Source of the DNA: Clostridia bacterium | GTDB lineage: Bacteria; Bacillota; Clostridia; Christensenellales; Borkfalkiaceae | DNA: 64,000 nucleotides | Direction of reading: 5' to 3' | Assembly: GCA_017473605.1 (NCBI GenBank) | Contig: JAFUKM010000006.1 | Location: 111,801-175,800, forward strand | Shown here: positions 41,628 to 50,608 of the stretch, in pieces | How the letters are laid out: every line of letters starts with the position of its first letter | Position numbering within the stretch: position 1 is the stretch's first letter | The notes under the pieces: model-generated | Databases searched by the model: none | What the model saw: the letters and a program-made list of their open reading frames with translations, nothing else | Told to the model about the DNA's origin: nothing | Translations under genes and position numbers: made by a program

Positions 41628-42977
41628 TTAATTTCTGTTTAATAAAGAGTCTTTGGGGGTGATAAAGGGAATTGCGGGACTTGCTGAATAATTTATGCCA
41701 AGGCGTTTCAATTCGTCGCAAAACGCTTTCACGTATTTATCGGAGAGAAAGCTTTGTTTGAAATTCAAACAGAACTTATTTCCGCAACAAAGCATAGTAA
41801 TGCCCAGCCCTGCTACACCCGAATTATAGAAGTACATTTTATCTACGTACTGCGCGTTTTCGTTTAATACGATTTGACCGAGATAGCTGATAATATAGGT
41901 ATTCAAGAGAATTCCGTTGAAGAAGCCCATCACCTTTTGTTTTTCTTTATAATCGGGTAGGCTATCGAGCTTTTCGTATAAACCGAGAGAAGCGTTCGCC
42001 TGTTTTCGACAATTATCCCTATCCCGTTGTGCGTTTAGTAAAGCGCGTTGCTTTTCGGCTTGTTCTTGTAAAGACATTGTTAAGAACGTTCTGTCAAAAG
42101 GGAGCGGCATACTGCGCACGCAGTTTTTGAAGGTGTTGGGTAGGTCGAGCGCTTCCCTGATATCCACGGCAATATTGGCGTTGATGGGTTTATCGAAGTC
42201 GGGATAGAGCGTTGCAATGCCTGCGCTGGTAAGAAGTGAAATCAATATGACGGGCGTCGCGTGATTTTCTTTGCAAACCTTCATAAATTCGTTTGCGGGA
42301 ATATCTATTTCGTAACGGTAATCGACTTCGTGTTCTTCGATAATGTTTTCGGGAATGGCGTAAGCGTCGCGCGAGATTTGCACGGTGTCTTTGTTCGTAT
42401 CGTAATCGTATCCGTTAAGATTTGGCTCCGTCGTTTCGCCGTCCAACAGTTTGGAGTCGGAAAGCCGTATGTTTTCCGCGCTCGCTTTGCTACGGTATTT
42501 GAATTTGCAATAATAATAAACGAGCGATTCGATAAACGGTTTAATGCCTTTACCATCGCAGAGCGCGTGGTGCCAAGACACGTATACGGTTTTGTCAAAA
42601 TACGTGATATCGATTAAGTGATATCCGCAACTGATATGACCGAGCTTTGCGAGTTTTTGCGTCCTTCTCGCCGTTATCGACATTTCGTTTTGCACGATGT
42701 AGAAATCCCCGTCGAGTTCTACAAGCTTGGTATTCAAATAAGGATAGCGTTTGAGCGTTTCCAATAAGGCTTGGTTGAGCGCAGAGCCGCTTACCTTTTT
42801 GTAAAAAACGATTTCCATTACTTCGCTTTCCATACCGTTCGTTTGGTACAAATACGATTGTCCCGAACGAATTTTTTCCTGTTTTTCGTTCGGGGTAGAA
42901 CCGGAAGAGTTGATAAGCATTTTCTTGTTGCGCCGTTTCAAATGCGCATACGTTTTTTGAAAGATATTGTTACCCAT
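41628..42977 (-). CDS. Condensation-type (HHxxxDG) acyltransferase
   Basis: 449 residues. The motif HHALCDG (H136, H137, D141) preceded by YVSW is the catalytic signature of the chloramphenicol-acetyltransferase-like superfamily, which includes non-ribosomal peptide condensation domains, alcohol acetyltransferases and PapA/wax-ester-type enzymes. DIREALDLPNTFKNCVRS near residue 290 fits the second half of the two-domain fold. There is no carrier-protein or NRPS gene nearby. Its partner in the operon is cardiolipin synthase, so an acyl transfer to a lipid or surface molecule is a reasonable inference, but substrates are unknown. AAGGAGAAC precedes the start. Confidence 0.75.
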   Translation of the reverse strand: MGNNIFQKTYAHLKRRNKKMLINSSGSTPNEKQEKIRSGQSYLYQTNGMESEVMEIVFYKKVSGSALNQALLETLKRYPYLNTKLVELDGDFYIVQNEMSITARRTQKLAKLGHISCGYHLIDITYFDKTVYVSWHHALCDGKGIKPFIESLVYYYCKFKYRSKASAENIRLSDSKLLDGETTEPNLNGYDYDTNKDTVQISRDAYAIPENIIEEHEVDYRYEIDIPANEFMKVCKENHATPVILISLLTSAGIATLYPDFDKPINANIAVDIREALDLPNTFKNCVRSMPLPFDRTFLTMSLQEQAEKQRALLNAQRDRDNCRKQANASLGLYEKLDSLPDYKEKQKVMGFFNGILLNTYIISYLGQIVLNENAQYVDKMYFYNSGVAGLGITMLCCGNKFCLNFKQSFLSDKYVKAFCDELKRLGINYSASPAIPFITPKDSLLNRN

Positions 42978-43002
42978 ATAGTTCTCCTTATATGAAAGAG
43001 GA

Positions 43003-43031
43003 AAAGCGAGACAGCTTATACGTCTCGCTTT
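43003..43031 (-). terminator. Rho-independent terminator between 43043 and 42977
   Basis: 10-bp perfect stem (43003-43012 with 43022-43031), 9-nt loop. On the minus strand the stem ends in T-rich sequence. It separates the small membrane protein gene from the acyltransferase gene. Confidence 0.72.
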
Positions 43032-43042
43032 CAGCGTTAAAT

Positions 43043-43717
43043 TCAGTTCTTTTTCGCTGCTTCGTAACGCGCGTTTGCCGCCGCCGTTCTTTCCTTTGCT
43101 TCCGCAATTTGTTTATCGCGCGCTTCCTGTGCTTTCGCCGCTCTTTCAGCAGGGCTCATATGCGCGTCGTCCCAGCTTTGCTTGGCGTCAGCTTTCGCTT
43201 TTGCGTAGGTGTTGTGAAATTTGTTTTCTTCAAAGTTTGCTTTGGATTCGGCTTTTACCGCTTCCAGGTTCGCTTTGTCTACTTCGTGTTGCGCCTTTGC
43301 GCTTTCCTTCATATCGGAAAATGCGTCTTTAAAAAATTGTTTTACTCCCATTGTTTTGTTCTCCTTATTATTTTTATTTAACAGACTGTCGGAAAGTTCG
43401 AAAATCTGTTTTGCATACTTGTTTTTTCTTTTTTGTAAAAATACCTTGTAGATAGGGTAAGTGGAAATGCAAAGGGCGATACCCAAAAGCCCCACGCCGA
43501 TACCGAGCGCCATATTTGTTCCGACAACCTTCATTGTCAAACACATACCCGAGCCTAATACGAGCGAGCTTACCGCGCCGTATACGTAAGCAAAAATTTT
43601 CGGTGGGCGTCTTGCTTCTTTGTCGAGCGCTCTCAATTCTTCCAACGGCGTTCTTTCTTTTGCCGTATAACGGTTTTGCATTTGGTTGACGGTTACTGCG
43701 TCCGTTCTTGTCGTCAT
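43043..43717 (-). CDS. Two-helix membrane protein with charged helical tail and internal start signal
   Basis: 224 residues. N-terminal ~40 cytoplasmic residues, two membrane helices (~41-63 and ~69-91), then a long Ala/Lys/Glu-rich coiled-coil-like tail (~125-224). I do not recognise a family. AATAAGGAG is placed 8 nt before an in-frame internal ATG at 43351 (Met123, MGVKQFFKDAF), so a 102-residue soluble form made of the tail alone may be produced. The gene has AGGAGATACT upstream of ATG 43717 and is closed by its own terminator. Confidence 0.65.
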   Translation of the reverse strand: MTTRTDAVTVNQMQNRYTAKERTPLEELRALDKEARRPPKIFAYVYGAVSSLVLGSGMCLTMKVVGTNMALGIGVGLLGIALCISTYPIYKVFLQKRKNKYAKQIFELSDSLLNKNNKENKTMGVKQFFKDAFSDMKESAKAQHEVDKANLEAVKAESKANFEENKFHNTYAKAKADAKQSWDDAHMSPAERAAKAQEARDKQIAEAKERTAAANARYEAAKKN

Positions 43718-43826
43718 AGTATCTCCTGTTTCACTTTACGTATCTATTATACGAAGTCAATGTTTATAAATCGCTAATATCCTGTAAGCGTTTTGAAAAC
43801 GTTTTGTAAATGTTTTGTTAATGCTT

Positions 43827-44618
43827 TTATACCAAATTTGTTTTCTTCAATATGAGATTGCTGATTGCGCCCAGTCCTACGGCAAACATTGCGCCGCCGG
43901 CAATACATAATATAATATTCAAAATCCCCGAATCCAAGGGGCTTACCATCGGTGCAATATTGAAAAGGAACATACCTACGCCAAAGGATACGAGCAGGGA
44001 AAGCCATAATTTTTCTTTGCAAGTTACGCTTGCGATTACGTAAATGGATACGAAAATCGGGACTAAAAATATCTTGGAAAGGATAGAGCAGATGAAATTC
44101 CCCGCATTAAAAGCTTCCATTGTAAAGGGGAGTCCCGCGATTTTTCCGCCGAGCAGAGCGCCGATAACAAACGTTATCAACATTGTCGCGCCGCCGATAA
44201 ATCCGATAACCGTTTTGGAAATTACGTAATCGGTTTTTTTCGAACGGACGGTAAAAAGATTTTTGGCGTATCCGCTTCTGAAATCGTCGGCAACGAAAAT
44301 ACATACAAGCACGGCGATTGCAAAGTACATCATATCGATATTGCACATACTCACAAGGTCCATACCCATTGTCGCCCCGTTGCCGTCCGCCGTCGTATTG
44401 CTTACCGAGCCGAAAATTTGCCAAATATTATCAAACCCTGCCGTTGCGGCTTCTCCGCCGCCCGTCATCGTCGTCATAACGAGTATCAAAATGGGGATAA
44501 CCAGAGAAATGCCCGCCATAACGTAAAAAAGCGGTGTGGTGAACAATCGTCTTGCGTCTACTTTTAGCATACTTATTATTCTTTTGGCGAAAGTATTGGT
44601 TTCAAAATTTTTTTCCAT
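43827..44618 (-). CDS. ABC-2 type permease (second pair)
   Basis: 263 residues with six predicted membrane helices: one near ~33-50, a long extracytoplasmic loop, then helices from ~95. It belongs to the ABC-2/BcrB-like permeases used for export of, or self-protection against, lantibiotics and bacitracin, and for some uncharacterised efflux. Its start overlaps the end of its ATPase gene by 17 bp, which shows translational coupling. It is about the length of, and similar in outline to, the permease at 45537, including the opening RIISMLKVDARRLFTTPLFY against RIKSMLGVDFYRLFHTPLFY, so it arose by duplication. Confidence 0.85.
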   Translation of the reverse strand: MEKNFETNTFAKRIISMLKVDARRLFTTPLFYVMAGISLVIPILILVMTTMTGGGEAATAGFDNIWQIFGSVSNTTADGNGATMGMDLVSMCNIDMMYFAIAVLVCIFVADDFRSGYAKNLFTVRSKKTDYVISKTVIGFIGGATMLITFVIGALLGGKIAGLPFTMEAFNAGNFICSILSKIFLVPIFVSIYVIASVTCKEKLWLSLLVSFGVGMFLFNIAPMVSPLDSGILNIILCIAGGAMFAVGLGAISNLILKKTNLV

Positions 44619-45522
44619 AGACGTTTGCTCCTTTTTCGTTCATCAGGTCGATATAGTATTCTTCCAACCCGATTTTATTTGTCGAGATTTCGCTTATTAA
44701 AATACCGTTTTGGTATAAGTAGGTAACGATTTCTTCGGGGGATACTCCGTCGTATATGCGCAAACGGTTTTCCGTATCTTCTTCCAAGCGCGCGTATTTT
44801 CTTTGGAGTAAGGATTTTGTAAGGGAGATGTTTCCCGTTTGTAACGCAACATACGTGCGGCAGTTTTCGTCGAGTTCTTTCGCCGTCATTTCTTTTATCA
44901 TTTTACCGTCGCGTACGATGCCGTAATGGGTGGCGATTTTTTCAAGCTCGCCTAAAATATGGGACGAAACCAAAACCGTACAGCCGTTGCGCGCTACGTC
45001 CAAGAGAATTTCTCGCATAATGCGCATACCGTCGGCGTCCAAACCGTTTATCGGTTCGTCTAAAACCAGTAGTGCAGGGTTGCCAAGGAGCGCCATTGCA
45101 ATGCCTATTCGCTGCTTCATACCCAAAGAACAGTTTTTGTATTTATTGCTTGCCGCGCCTTCCATACGTACGAGTTTTAAGACTTTTATTACTTCTTCTT
45201 TGGCGTTGGGGATTCCCAAATTCGTCGCCTGTAACATAAGATTATTCCATACGCTGTAATTGCGGAAGCAACCGGGCGATTCAATCAGCACGCCTATTTT
45301 GGCTCTTACGTCGGCGTCCGTATATTCTTTGCCGAACAGCTTGACGTCGCCGTTCGTGGGGTGGATAAGTCCGCAAATAATTTTCTCCGTGGTGGATTTA
45401 CCGCTCCCGTTTTCTCCGATAAAGCCGTAGATTGCGCCCACGGGAACGGTCATATTCAAACCGTTTAACGCCTGTTTACTGCCAAAAGATTTCGTTAGAT
45501 TTCTGATTTCTATTGCGTTCAT
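44602..45522 (-). CDS. ABC transporter ATP-binding protein (second pair)
   Basis: 306 residues from ATG 45522 (AGGAGAAAAAAA upstream); the frame extends further up but without a ribosome binding site. Walker A GENGSGKST, signature CSLGMKQRIGIAMALLG, Walker B LLVLDEPINGLD and switch SSHILGEL are complete, followed by a ~90-residue C-terminal extension ending near EEYYIDLMNEKG, typical of BcrA-type ATPases. It powers the permease at 43827. It is strongly similar to the ATPase at 46369 through the whole length. Confidence 0.92.
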   Translation of the reverse strand: MNAIEIRNLTKSFGSKQALNGLNMTVPVGAIYGFIGENGSGKSTTEKIICGLIHPTNGDVKLFGKEYTDADVRAKIGVLIESPGCFRNYSVWNNLMLQATNLGIPNAKEEVIKVLKLVRMEGAASNKYKNCSLGMKQRIGIAMALLGNPALLVLDEPINGLDADGMRIMREILLDVARNGCTVLVSSHILGELEKIATHYGIVRDGKMIKEMTAKELDENCRTYVALQTGNISLTKSLLQRKYARLEEDTENRLRIYDGVSPEEIVTYLYQNGILISEISTNKIGLEEYYIDLMNEKGANVYGKKF

Positions 45523-45536
45523 TTTTTTTCTCCTAA

Positions 45537-46367
45537 TTAGTAAACGTCGCATTTTTCAAGGATGAGCGTGCCGAGTACGTTATAGATACCCGTCCAAGCA
45601 AGGGATACGGCAAGGCATACGAGAACCGTCCAAAGATTACCCGACAGGCAGGCGTAAACGGAAGCACCGTATAAGAAAACGTTGAGAAGGGGCGTATTGC
45701 CGACGATAGAGCCTATACCGATAATCAGGATGCCCGTGCCGAAAAAGAAAGACGAAGCAATGGATATACCGAAATATTTTCTGAAAATAATATTCAAAAA
45801 CGTGTAAAGACTCGCCCAGCCCAAGCTCATAAGCATTTTACCGAGTATAGCGCACAAAAGATTGCCGAAGTTTACGGAAAAAGAAGTGCGCGTCAAAGCG
45901 CCCGCGATAATCGCGCCGAATACGTAAGTAACGCACATACACGCCATGGCAAAGGCGCAGGTCAACGTTTTGGAAACGATATAATCTTCTTTCTTGGGGT
46001 GCGTGGTGAATAGCTGTTTTACGTAACCGCTTTTATAGTCGTGTCCGATAAAGATAGATACCATAATACCGCCGAAGATGAATACCATATTCATATTGGC
46101 GTATTTGTCAATCCCTTCAAAACCGTATATAGGCGTATCGGTGGCAATCGCCTGCCAAACGTTGGTAAATAAAGGCTCGCTTACCGTTCCGTCGGGATTG
46201 GTCATACCCGTCATAGCAATCAACATGGCGGGGATAACGGCGGCAATGCCGAGAAAAATGTAGAAGAGCGGCGTATGAAATAAGCGGTAAAAGTCAACGC
46301 CTAACATACTTTTTATGCGTTGGAAAAAAGTAGGGGGTTCAAATTTTAACACACGGGATTTTTCCAT
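45537..46367 (-). CDS. ABC-2 type permease (first pair)
   Basis: 276 residues, six predicted membrane helices. Begins RVLKFEPPTFFQRIKSML and carries the helix/loop pattern GHDYKSGYVKQLFTTHPKKEDYIVSK, matched in its duplicate by DDFRSGYAKNLFTVRSKKTDYVISK. Starts immediately (1 bp) after its ATPase gene stops. Substrate unknown; antimicrobial peptide efflux or immunity is the commonest role of such compact two-gene systems in Firmicutes. Confidence 0.85.
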   Translation of the reverse strand: MEKSRVLKFEPPTFFQRIKSMLGVDFYRLFHTPLFYIFLGIAAVIPAMLIAMTGMTNPDGTVSEPLFTNVWQAIATDTPIYGFEGIDKYANMNMVFIFGGIMVSIFIGHDYKSGYVKQLFTTHPKKEDYIVSKTLTCAFAMACMCVTYVFGAIIAGALTRTSFSVNFGNLLCAILGKMLMSLGWASLYTFLNIIFRKYFGISIASSFFFGTGILIIGIGSIVGNTPLLNVFLYGASVYACLSGNLWTVLVCLAVSLAWTGIYNVLGTLILEKCDVY

Positions 46368-46368
46368 A

Positions 46369-47271
46369 TTACTCGTTCTCCTTTTTACTCATCAGTTCCA
46401 CGTAATACTCTTCCAAGCCAATTTTGTTTTTCTTGATTTCGTTGACCACGTGCCCGTTTTTTATCAGATAATCGACGATAGCTTCCACGTCGTTTACGTC
46501 GTATACGCGAAGATATCCGTTCTCTTCAAGTACTTTTTCGTATTTCGCTTTTAACGTCGTTTTCGCGCCTTGCATATCTTTGGTTTTTATCGATACGAAA
46601 ACGCGCGCTCGCGCTTCCATTTCCTTCGCCGTCAGTTCCTGTATCATTTTGCCTTGGCGGATAATGCCGTAGTGCGTGGCGATTTTTTCAAGCTCCCCTA
46701 AAATATGCGAAGAGATAAGCACGGTGCAACCGTAAGTGGTTGTAATTTCCACGAGAATTTCACGCATAATCTTCATGCCGTCTGTATCCAACCCGTTAAT
46801 CGGTTCGTCGAGTATCAATAGCGCGGGGTCGCCAAGGAGCGCCATCGCGATACCGATACGTTGTTTCATGCCGAGCGAACAACGCTTGAATTTCGTTTTT
46901 GCGGCATTTTCCATGCGTACGATTTTCAGCACTCTTGCAATTTCCGCGTCGGGATTTTCCAGCCCTAAATTGATGGCTTGCATCATCAGGTTTTGGTATA
47001 CGCTGGACGAAGGGAAACAGCCTGCGTTTTCAATCAGCGCGCCCACTCGAACCCGTACGCCCGCGTCTTTATAATCTTTGCCGAATAACTTGATTTCGCC
47101 GCCGTCGGGAACGAGATGCCCGCAAACGAGCTTTTCGGTGGTGGATTTGCCGCTCCCGTTTTCCCCGATAAAGCCGTAGATTGCGCCCACGGGAACGGTC
47201 ATATTTAAGTTGTTTACCGCGTACATACCGCGAAAACTTTTGGATAGATTTCGGATTTCAATAGCGTTCAT
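46369..47271 (-). CDS. ABC transporter ATP-binding protein (first pair)
   Basis: 300 residues from ATG 47271, preceded by AAGGAGCTTTTTT. Walker A GENGSGKST, signature CSLGMKQRIGIAMALLG, Walker B LLILDEPINGLD, switch SSHILGEL, C-terminal extension ending EEYYVELMSKKENE. First gene of the four-gene exporter operon, behind an extended -10 promoter. No two-component system or precursor peptide gene is adjacent to point to a ligand. Confidence 0.92.
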   Translation of the reverse strand: MNAIEIRNLSKSFRGMYAVNNLNMTVPVGAIYGFIGENGSGKSTTEKLVCGHLVPDGGEIKLFGKDYKDAGVRVRVGALIENAGCFPSSSVYQNLMMQAINLGLENPDAEIARVLKIVRMENAAKTKFKRCSLGMKQRIGIAMALLGDPALLILDEPINGLDTDGMKIMREILVEITTTYGCTVLISSHILGELEKIATHYGIIRQGKMIQELTAKEMEARARVFVSIKTKDMQGAKTTLKAKYEKVLEENGYLRVYDVNDVEAIVDYLIKNGHVVNEIKKNKIGLEEYYVELMSKKENE

Positions 47272-47302
47272 AAAAAAGCTCCTTGCTGTGTTGTACAAAG
47301 GA

Positions 47303-47311
47303 ATTATAGCA
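47303..47311 (-). promoter_or_regulatory. Extended -10 promoter of the exporter operon
   Basis: Minus strand TGCTATAAT (TATAAT at 47303-47308) forms an extended -10; no good -35 lies at 17 bp. It is 32 bp upstream of the start codon. Confidence 0.5.
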
Positions 47312-47401
47312 ATACAATGTTGAAAAAATGCAAAATTTATGTTTGAGAAATATTTTTTATTTGTAAAAATATTGTTAAAGGTGCGGCGAATAACGCGGGG
47401 A

Positions 47402-47435
47402 CAAAAAAACCCGACTGTTTAAAAAGCAGTCGGGT
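47402..47435 (-). terminator. Rho-independent terminator of the smpB operon
   Basis: Minus strand 9-bp perfect stem (47409-47417 with 47427-47435) followed by a T7 run (A-run 47402-47408 on the plus strand), eight bases after the smpB stop. Confidence 0.9.
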
Positions 47436-47442
47436 AATGAAA

Positions 47443-47895
47443 TTAAAATCCCGCGTTTTTGATATCCCTGTCTACGCTGCGTTTTACGTCCCTGTCGGCA
47501 ATCGCTTGTTTTTTGTCGTAAGTGTGTTTGCCTTTGCAAAGAGCAATTTCGATTTTGACGAGCGAGCCTTTGAAATACAGCTTTAAAGGAACGAGCGTAT
47601 ATCCTTGACGGTTGATTTTTCCTGCAATTTTCGCAAGCTCCGCTTTGTGTAACAGCAGTTTTCTGTCCCGCCGCGTGTTTTTCGTGGAGAACGCGTCCGA
47701 TTTGTCGTACAAGGCGATGTGCATATTTTTCACGCACGCTTCGCCTTCGCGCAAAAAACAAAAACTGTCGTTCATATTGACGTTGCCAAGGCGCAACGAT
47801 TTTATTTCGTTGCCTTCAAGCTGTATGCCAGCTTCGTATTTTTCTTCGATAAAATATTCAAACGAAGCGGATTTGTTCGTCGTGATGATTTTCAT
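47443..47895 (-). CDS. smpB: SsrA-binding protein SmpB
   Basis: 150 residues, the standard length. EAGIQLEGNEIKSLR, VPLKLYFKG and the basic C-terminal tail (KKQAIADRDVKRSVDRDIK) are typical. SmpB binds tmRNA and delivers it to stalled ribosomes. It follows rnr by 19 bp, an arrangement shared by many Firmicutes and functionally coherent since RNase R degrades non-stop mRNAs in trans-translation. The ssrA gene itself was not found in the window. Confidence 0.97.
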   Translation of the reverse strand: MKIITTNKSASFEYFIEEKYEAGIQLEGNEIKSLRLGNVNMNDSFCFLREGEACVKNMHIALYDKSDAFSTKNTRRDRKLLLHKAELAKIAGKINRQGYTLVPLKLYFKGSLVKIEIALCKGKHTYDKKQAIADRDVKRSVDRDIKNAGF

Positions 47896-47914
47896 AGCAT
47901 TTCCTTATTATATA

Positions 47915-50044
47915 TTATACTTGTTTTTCTATTTTTTGAAGCAATCGGAATTCCGTGCGGCGGCGGTAGAAATCTACGTCGACCACTTTTACTTTTAACG
48001 TTTCGCCCAAGGAAAACGTTTTTCCGCTTCCGATAAGACAAAACTTGTCGGCGTCGAATTTATACGTACCGTACAAGCTCTCGATGGGGATAAACCCTTC
48101 AATGGTGTTGGGCAGCTCTGCAAACAAGCCGAAAGAAGTTACGCCCGATATCACGGCTTCGTATTCTTCGCCGATCCGTTCGCTCATAAACATTGTCTTA
48201 TACAAATCGTCCACGTCCCGTTCGGCGTCGGCGGCTTTTCGTTCTCTGTCCGAAGATTGGTCTGCCGCGCGCTCTACAAATCCGCTGTATTTTTCCACCG
48301 CTTCCGCGTATTTTCCGTTAATCACTTCTTTGATGATACGGTGTATACAAAGGTCGGGATAACGGCGGATAGGGGAAGTGAAATGGCAATAGCACTCGCT
48401 CGCAAGCCCGAAATGTCCGACGTTTTCGGGAGAATATCTCGCTTTTTGCATAGAGCGGAGCATTACGCGGTTGAGAACCGAATAGGACGGCAAATCCTTG
48501 GCTTTTATCAAAAGATTTTGATAATCGTACGGCTTTACGTCGTCGGCGTTAAACCGCGCCGTCAAGCCTAACCCTTGCGCGAACGCGCGGAACGTTTGGG
48601 CTTTTTCTTCGCTCGGTTTTTCGTGGATTCGGTAGATAAACGGCGCTTCTATCGAGTGCATATATTCCGCCACCGTTTCGTTGGCAAGCACCATAAACGC
48701 TTCGATGATTTGATAGGAAAACGCGCGCTCGTAATCGGGAATCGTAATCTCGTTTGTGTCTTTGTCGAATAAGATTTTCGCTTCTTTTACGTCGAGCGTA
48801 ACGCTACCTTTTTTGTTGCGTTTCTCTTGCAAAATACGGGTAAGCTCCGCAAAAAGCGATACCATGTCCGTAACGTCCGCGTATTTTTCTTTCGTTTCTT
48901 CATCGTTGTCGAGAATTTTCGTGATTTCCGTATACGTCATTTTGTGCGCTGAACGGATAACCCCTTCGACGATTTCGCTTTGTTTCACTTTGCCGTTTTT
49001 GTCCACGGTCATAAGACAGGAAAGGGTAAGTCTGTCCTCGCCTTCGTTCAATGAACAAATCCCGTTGGAAAGGGCGCGGGGGAGCATAGGCAATACGCAA
49101 TCGGGAAAATATACGCTCGTACCCCGTTCGAACGCCTCGTTGTCAAGCGCGCTTTTTTGGGTTACGTAGTGGGAAACGTCGGCGATATGCACGCCCAAAA
49201 GGTAATTTTCACCCGCTTTTTCCAAGGAAATCGCATCGTCGATATCGCGCGTGTCTTCTCCGTCTATCGTTACGATAAGTTTATCTCTGAAATCCCGACG
49301 GTTTTGCAAATCGGCGGGCATAATGCCGCGTTTTTCGCATTTTTCCGCTTCTTTTTCCACGCCTGCGGGGAATTCTTCCCGTAAGTTATAAGAACGGATA
49401 ATCGAGAGTTCTTCCGCAAAAAAATCGTCTTCTTCGCCAAGCACTTCCACGATTTTGCCGCCGGGCGCTTTGCCGAAAGGGTATTCGGTAATTTTCGCCA
49501 CCGCTTTTACGCCGTTTTTGATTTGGTAACAGTCGGAAAGGGGGATATAGACGGGCGCGGAAAATTTCTTTTCGTCAGGATAAAGATAGCCCGCGCGTTT
49601 GTCTTTGCGGAATACGCCGACAATCGTTTGATAGCCGCGCTCTAAAACCTTGACGACTTTTGCTTCGTTGCGTTCCGTTTCCTGCTCGCTCGACCAAGAA
49701 ATTTGTTCGGCGAGCACGGTATCGCCGTGAAAAGCGCCGTGCATATACTTGCGGGGGATAAAAAAGTCCTTTTCGTAACGTTCTTTATCTTCGGGCATCA
49801 GGAAGCCAAAGCCGCGTTCGTTGCCCGATATCTTGCCTTTTATAAGTCCGAGCTGTTCGCTCGTGCCGTATTTACCGCTAGCCGTCTTATACAACTTCCC
49901 TTCTTCGCACAATTCTTCTAAAAGGGGGAGAAGCCGAGTTCTTTCACGGTAGGGAATAGATAAAATTTTACATATTTCCGCAACGTTCTTTTTGGATATC
50001 GAACCGTCGAGAAAACGCTCTAATATGCGCTCTTTTGCGCTCAA
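47915..50044 (-). CDS. rnr: Ribonuclease R
   Basis: 709 residues. TTG start at 50044 chosen because GGAGGTGATT sits 5-8 nt upstream; a frame-extended start at 50059 would overlap this site. Order: N-terminal helix-turn-helix (~1-60), cold-shock domains (~65-215), RNB catalytic domain (~245-570, with GEDTRDIDDAI and HIADVSHYV), S1 domain at the C-terminus (~625-700, MFMSERIGEEYEAVISGV). A 3'-5' exoribonuclease that processes structured RNA and works with SmpB/tmRNA. Between secG and rnr stands a terminator, so part of the transcription must read through or start within the gap. Confidence 0.95.
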   Translation of the reverse strand: MSAKERILERFLDGSISKKNVAEICKILSIPYRERTRLLPLLEELCEEGKLYKTASGKYGTSEQLGLIKGKISGNERGFGFLMPEDKERYEKDFFIPRKYMHGAFHGDTVLAEQISWSSEQETERNEAKVVKVLERGYQTIVGVFRKDKRAGYLYPDEKKFSAPVYIPLSDCYQIKNGVKAVAKITEYPFGKAPGGKIVEVLGEEDDFFAEELSIIRSYNLREEFPAGVEKEAEKCEKRGIMPADLQNRRDFRDKLIVTIDGEDTRDIDDAISLEKAGENYLLGVHIADVSHYVTQKSALDNEAFERGTSVYFPDCVLPMLPRALSNGICSLNEGEDRLTLSCLMTVDKNGKVKQSEIVEGVIRSAHKMTYTEITKILDNDEETKEKYADVTDMVSLFAELTRILQEKRNKKGSVTLDVKEAKILFDKDTNEITIPDYERAFSYQIIEAFMVLANETVAEYMHSIEAPFIYRIHEKPSEEKAQTFRAFAQGLGLTARFNADDVKPYDYQNLLIKAKDLPSYSVLNRVMLRSMQKARYSPENVGHFGLASECYCHFTSPIRRYPDLCIHRIIKEVINGKYAEAVEKYSGFVERAADQSSDRERKAADAERDVDDLYKTMFMSERIGEEYEAVISGVTSFGLFAELPNTIEGFIPIESLYGTYKFDADKFCLIGSGKTFSLGETLKVKVVDVDFYRRRTEFRLLQKIEKQV

Positions 50045-50089
50045 AACAATCACCTCCAAACTATGTAAAGGGGAACGGGGATAAAAAAA

Positions 50090-50115
50090 CGGCGGCTTTG
50101 TATGTAAAGCCGCCG
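50090..50115 (-). terminator. Rho-independent terminator after secG
   Basis: Minus strand 10-bp perfect GC-rich stem (50090-50099 with 50106-50115), 6-nt loop, then T7. It probably acts as a partial terminator between secG and rnr. Confidence 0.88.
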
Positions 50116-50130
50116 ACGTGAATCAGGTTA

Positions 50131-50448
50131 TCAGGAGAAGAATACGGGAAGTTCCAAAACTACGTAGAACAACACCGCGAAAACTGCAAGGAGAACTAAG
50201 CAAATCCAAGTCCATTTTTTCAGTTTTGCTTCAATCGATTTACCTTTATTCTTACCAAAAAACGTTTCGCTCGAACCGCCGAGCGCGTCGATACCGCTCG
50301 AATTGCTCGGTTGCAATAACACGAAGATGATAGCAAGAATTGCGCAAAGCGCCATAAGCCCAATCAAGATGCCCGCAACGATTTTATAAGCGACTTCGGT
50401 TCCGTCCAAAACGTTTTGGTCGGCCAATATATTAAATAAATTCAACAT
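50131..50448 (-). CDS. secG: Protein translocase subunit SecG
   Basis: 105 residues with two membrane helices (~23-45 and ~81-102) separated by the Gly/Ser-rich cytoplasmic loop SSGIDALGGSSETFFGKNKG, the SecG signature. It is an auxiliary subunit of the SecYEG channel. It is longer than the ~75-residue norm because of an N-terminal extension and a basic stretch before helix 2. Own promoter upstream; lies between gpmI and rnr as in other Clostridia. Confidence 0.92.
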   Translation of the reverse strand: MLNLFNILADQNVLDGTEVAYKIVAGILIGLMALCAILAIIFVLLQPSNSSGIDALGGSSETFFGKNKGKSIEAKLKKWTWICLVLLAVFAVLFYVVLELPVFFS

Positions 50449-50491
50449 TGTATTTCAATCCTTTTTTCCGTTTTTCTTCAAATACTTATTG

Positions 50492-50520
50492 ATTATAACA
50501 CACTTGCGTAAATATCGCAA
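50492..50520 (-). promoter_or_regulatory. Promoter of secG
   Basis: Minus strand TTGCGA (50515-50520), 17-bp spacer, TATAAT (50492-50497). Confidence 0.75.
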
Positions 50521-50560
50521 CTGTTTTTGACGGATTTTTTCGAAAAACTTTTGCGCCTTT

Positions 50561-50600
50561 TATGAAAAATGACGGCGAAAAAGAGATTTTTGCCGTCATT
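50561..50600 (-). terminator. Terminator of the glycolytic operon after gpmI
   Basis: Minus strand stem 50592-50600 with 50568-50576 (9 bp), extended inward by an A5/T5 pairing, followed by TTTTTCATAA. Confidence 0.72.
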
Positions 50601-50608
50601 TGCAGTTT

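Noticed and set aside
47272-47402. tmRNA (ssrA) gene expected near smpB
   Set aside because: No tRNA-like ends or tag frame recognised; the region is short and AT-rich.
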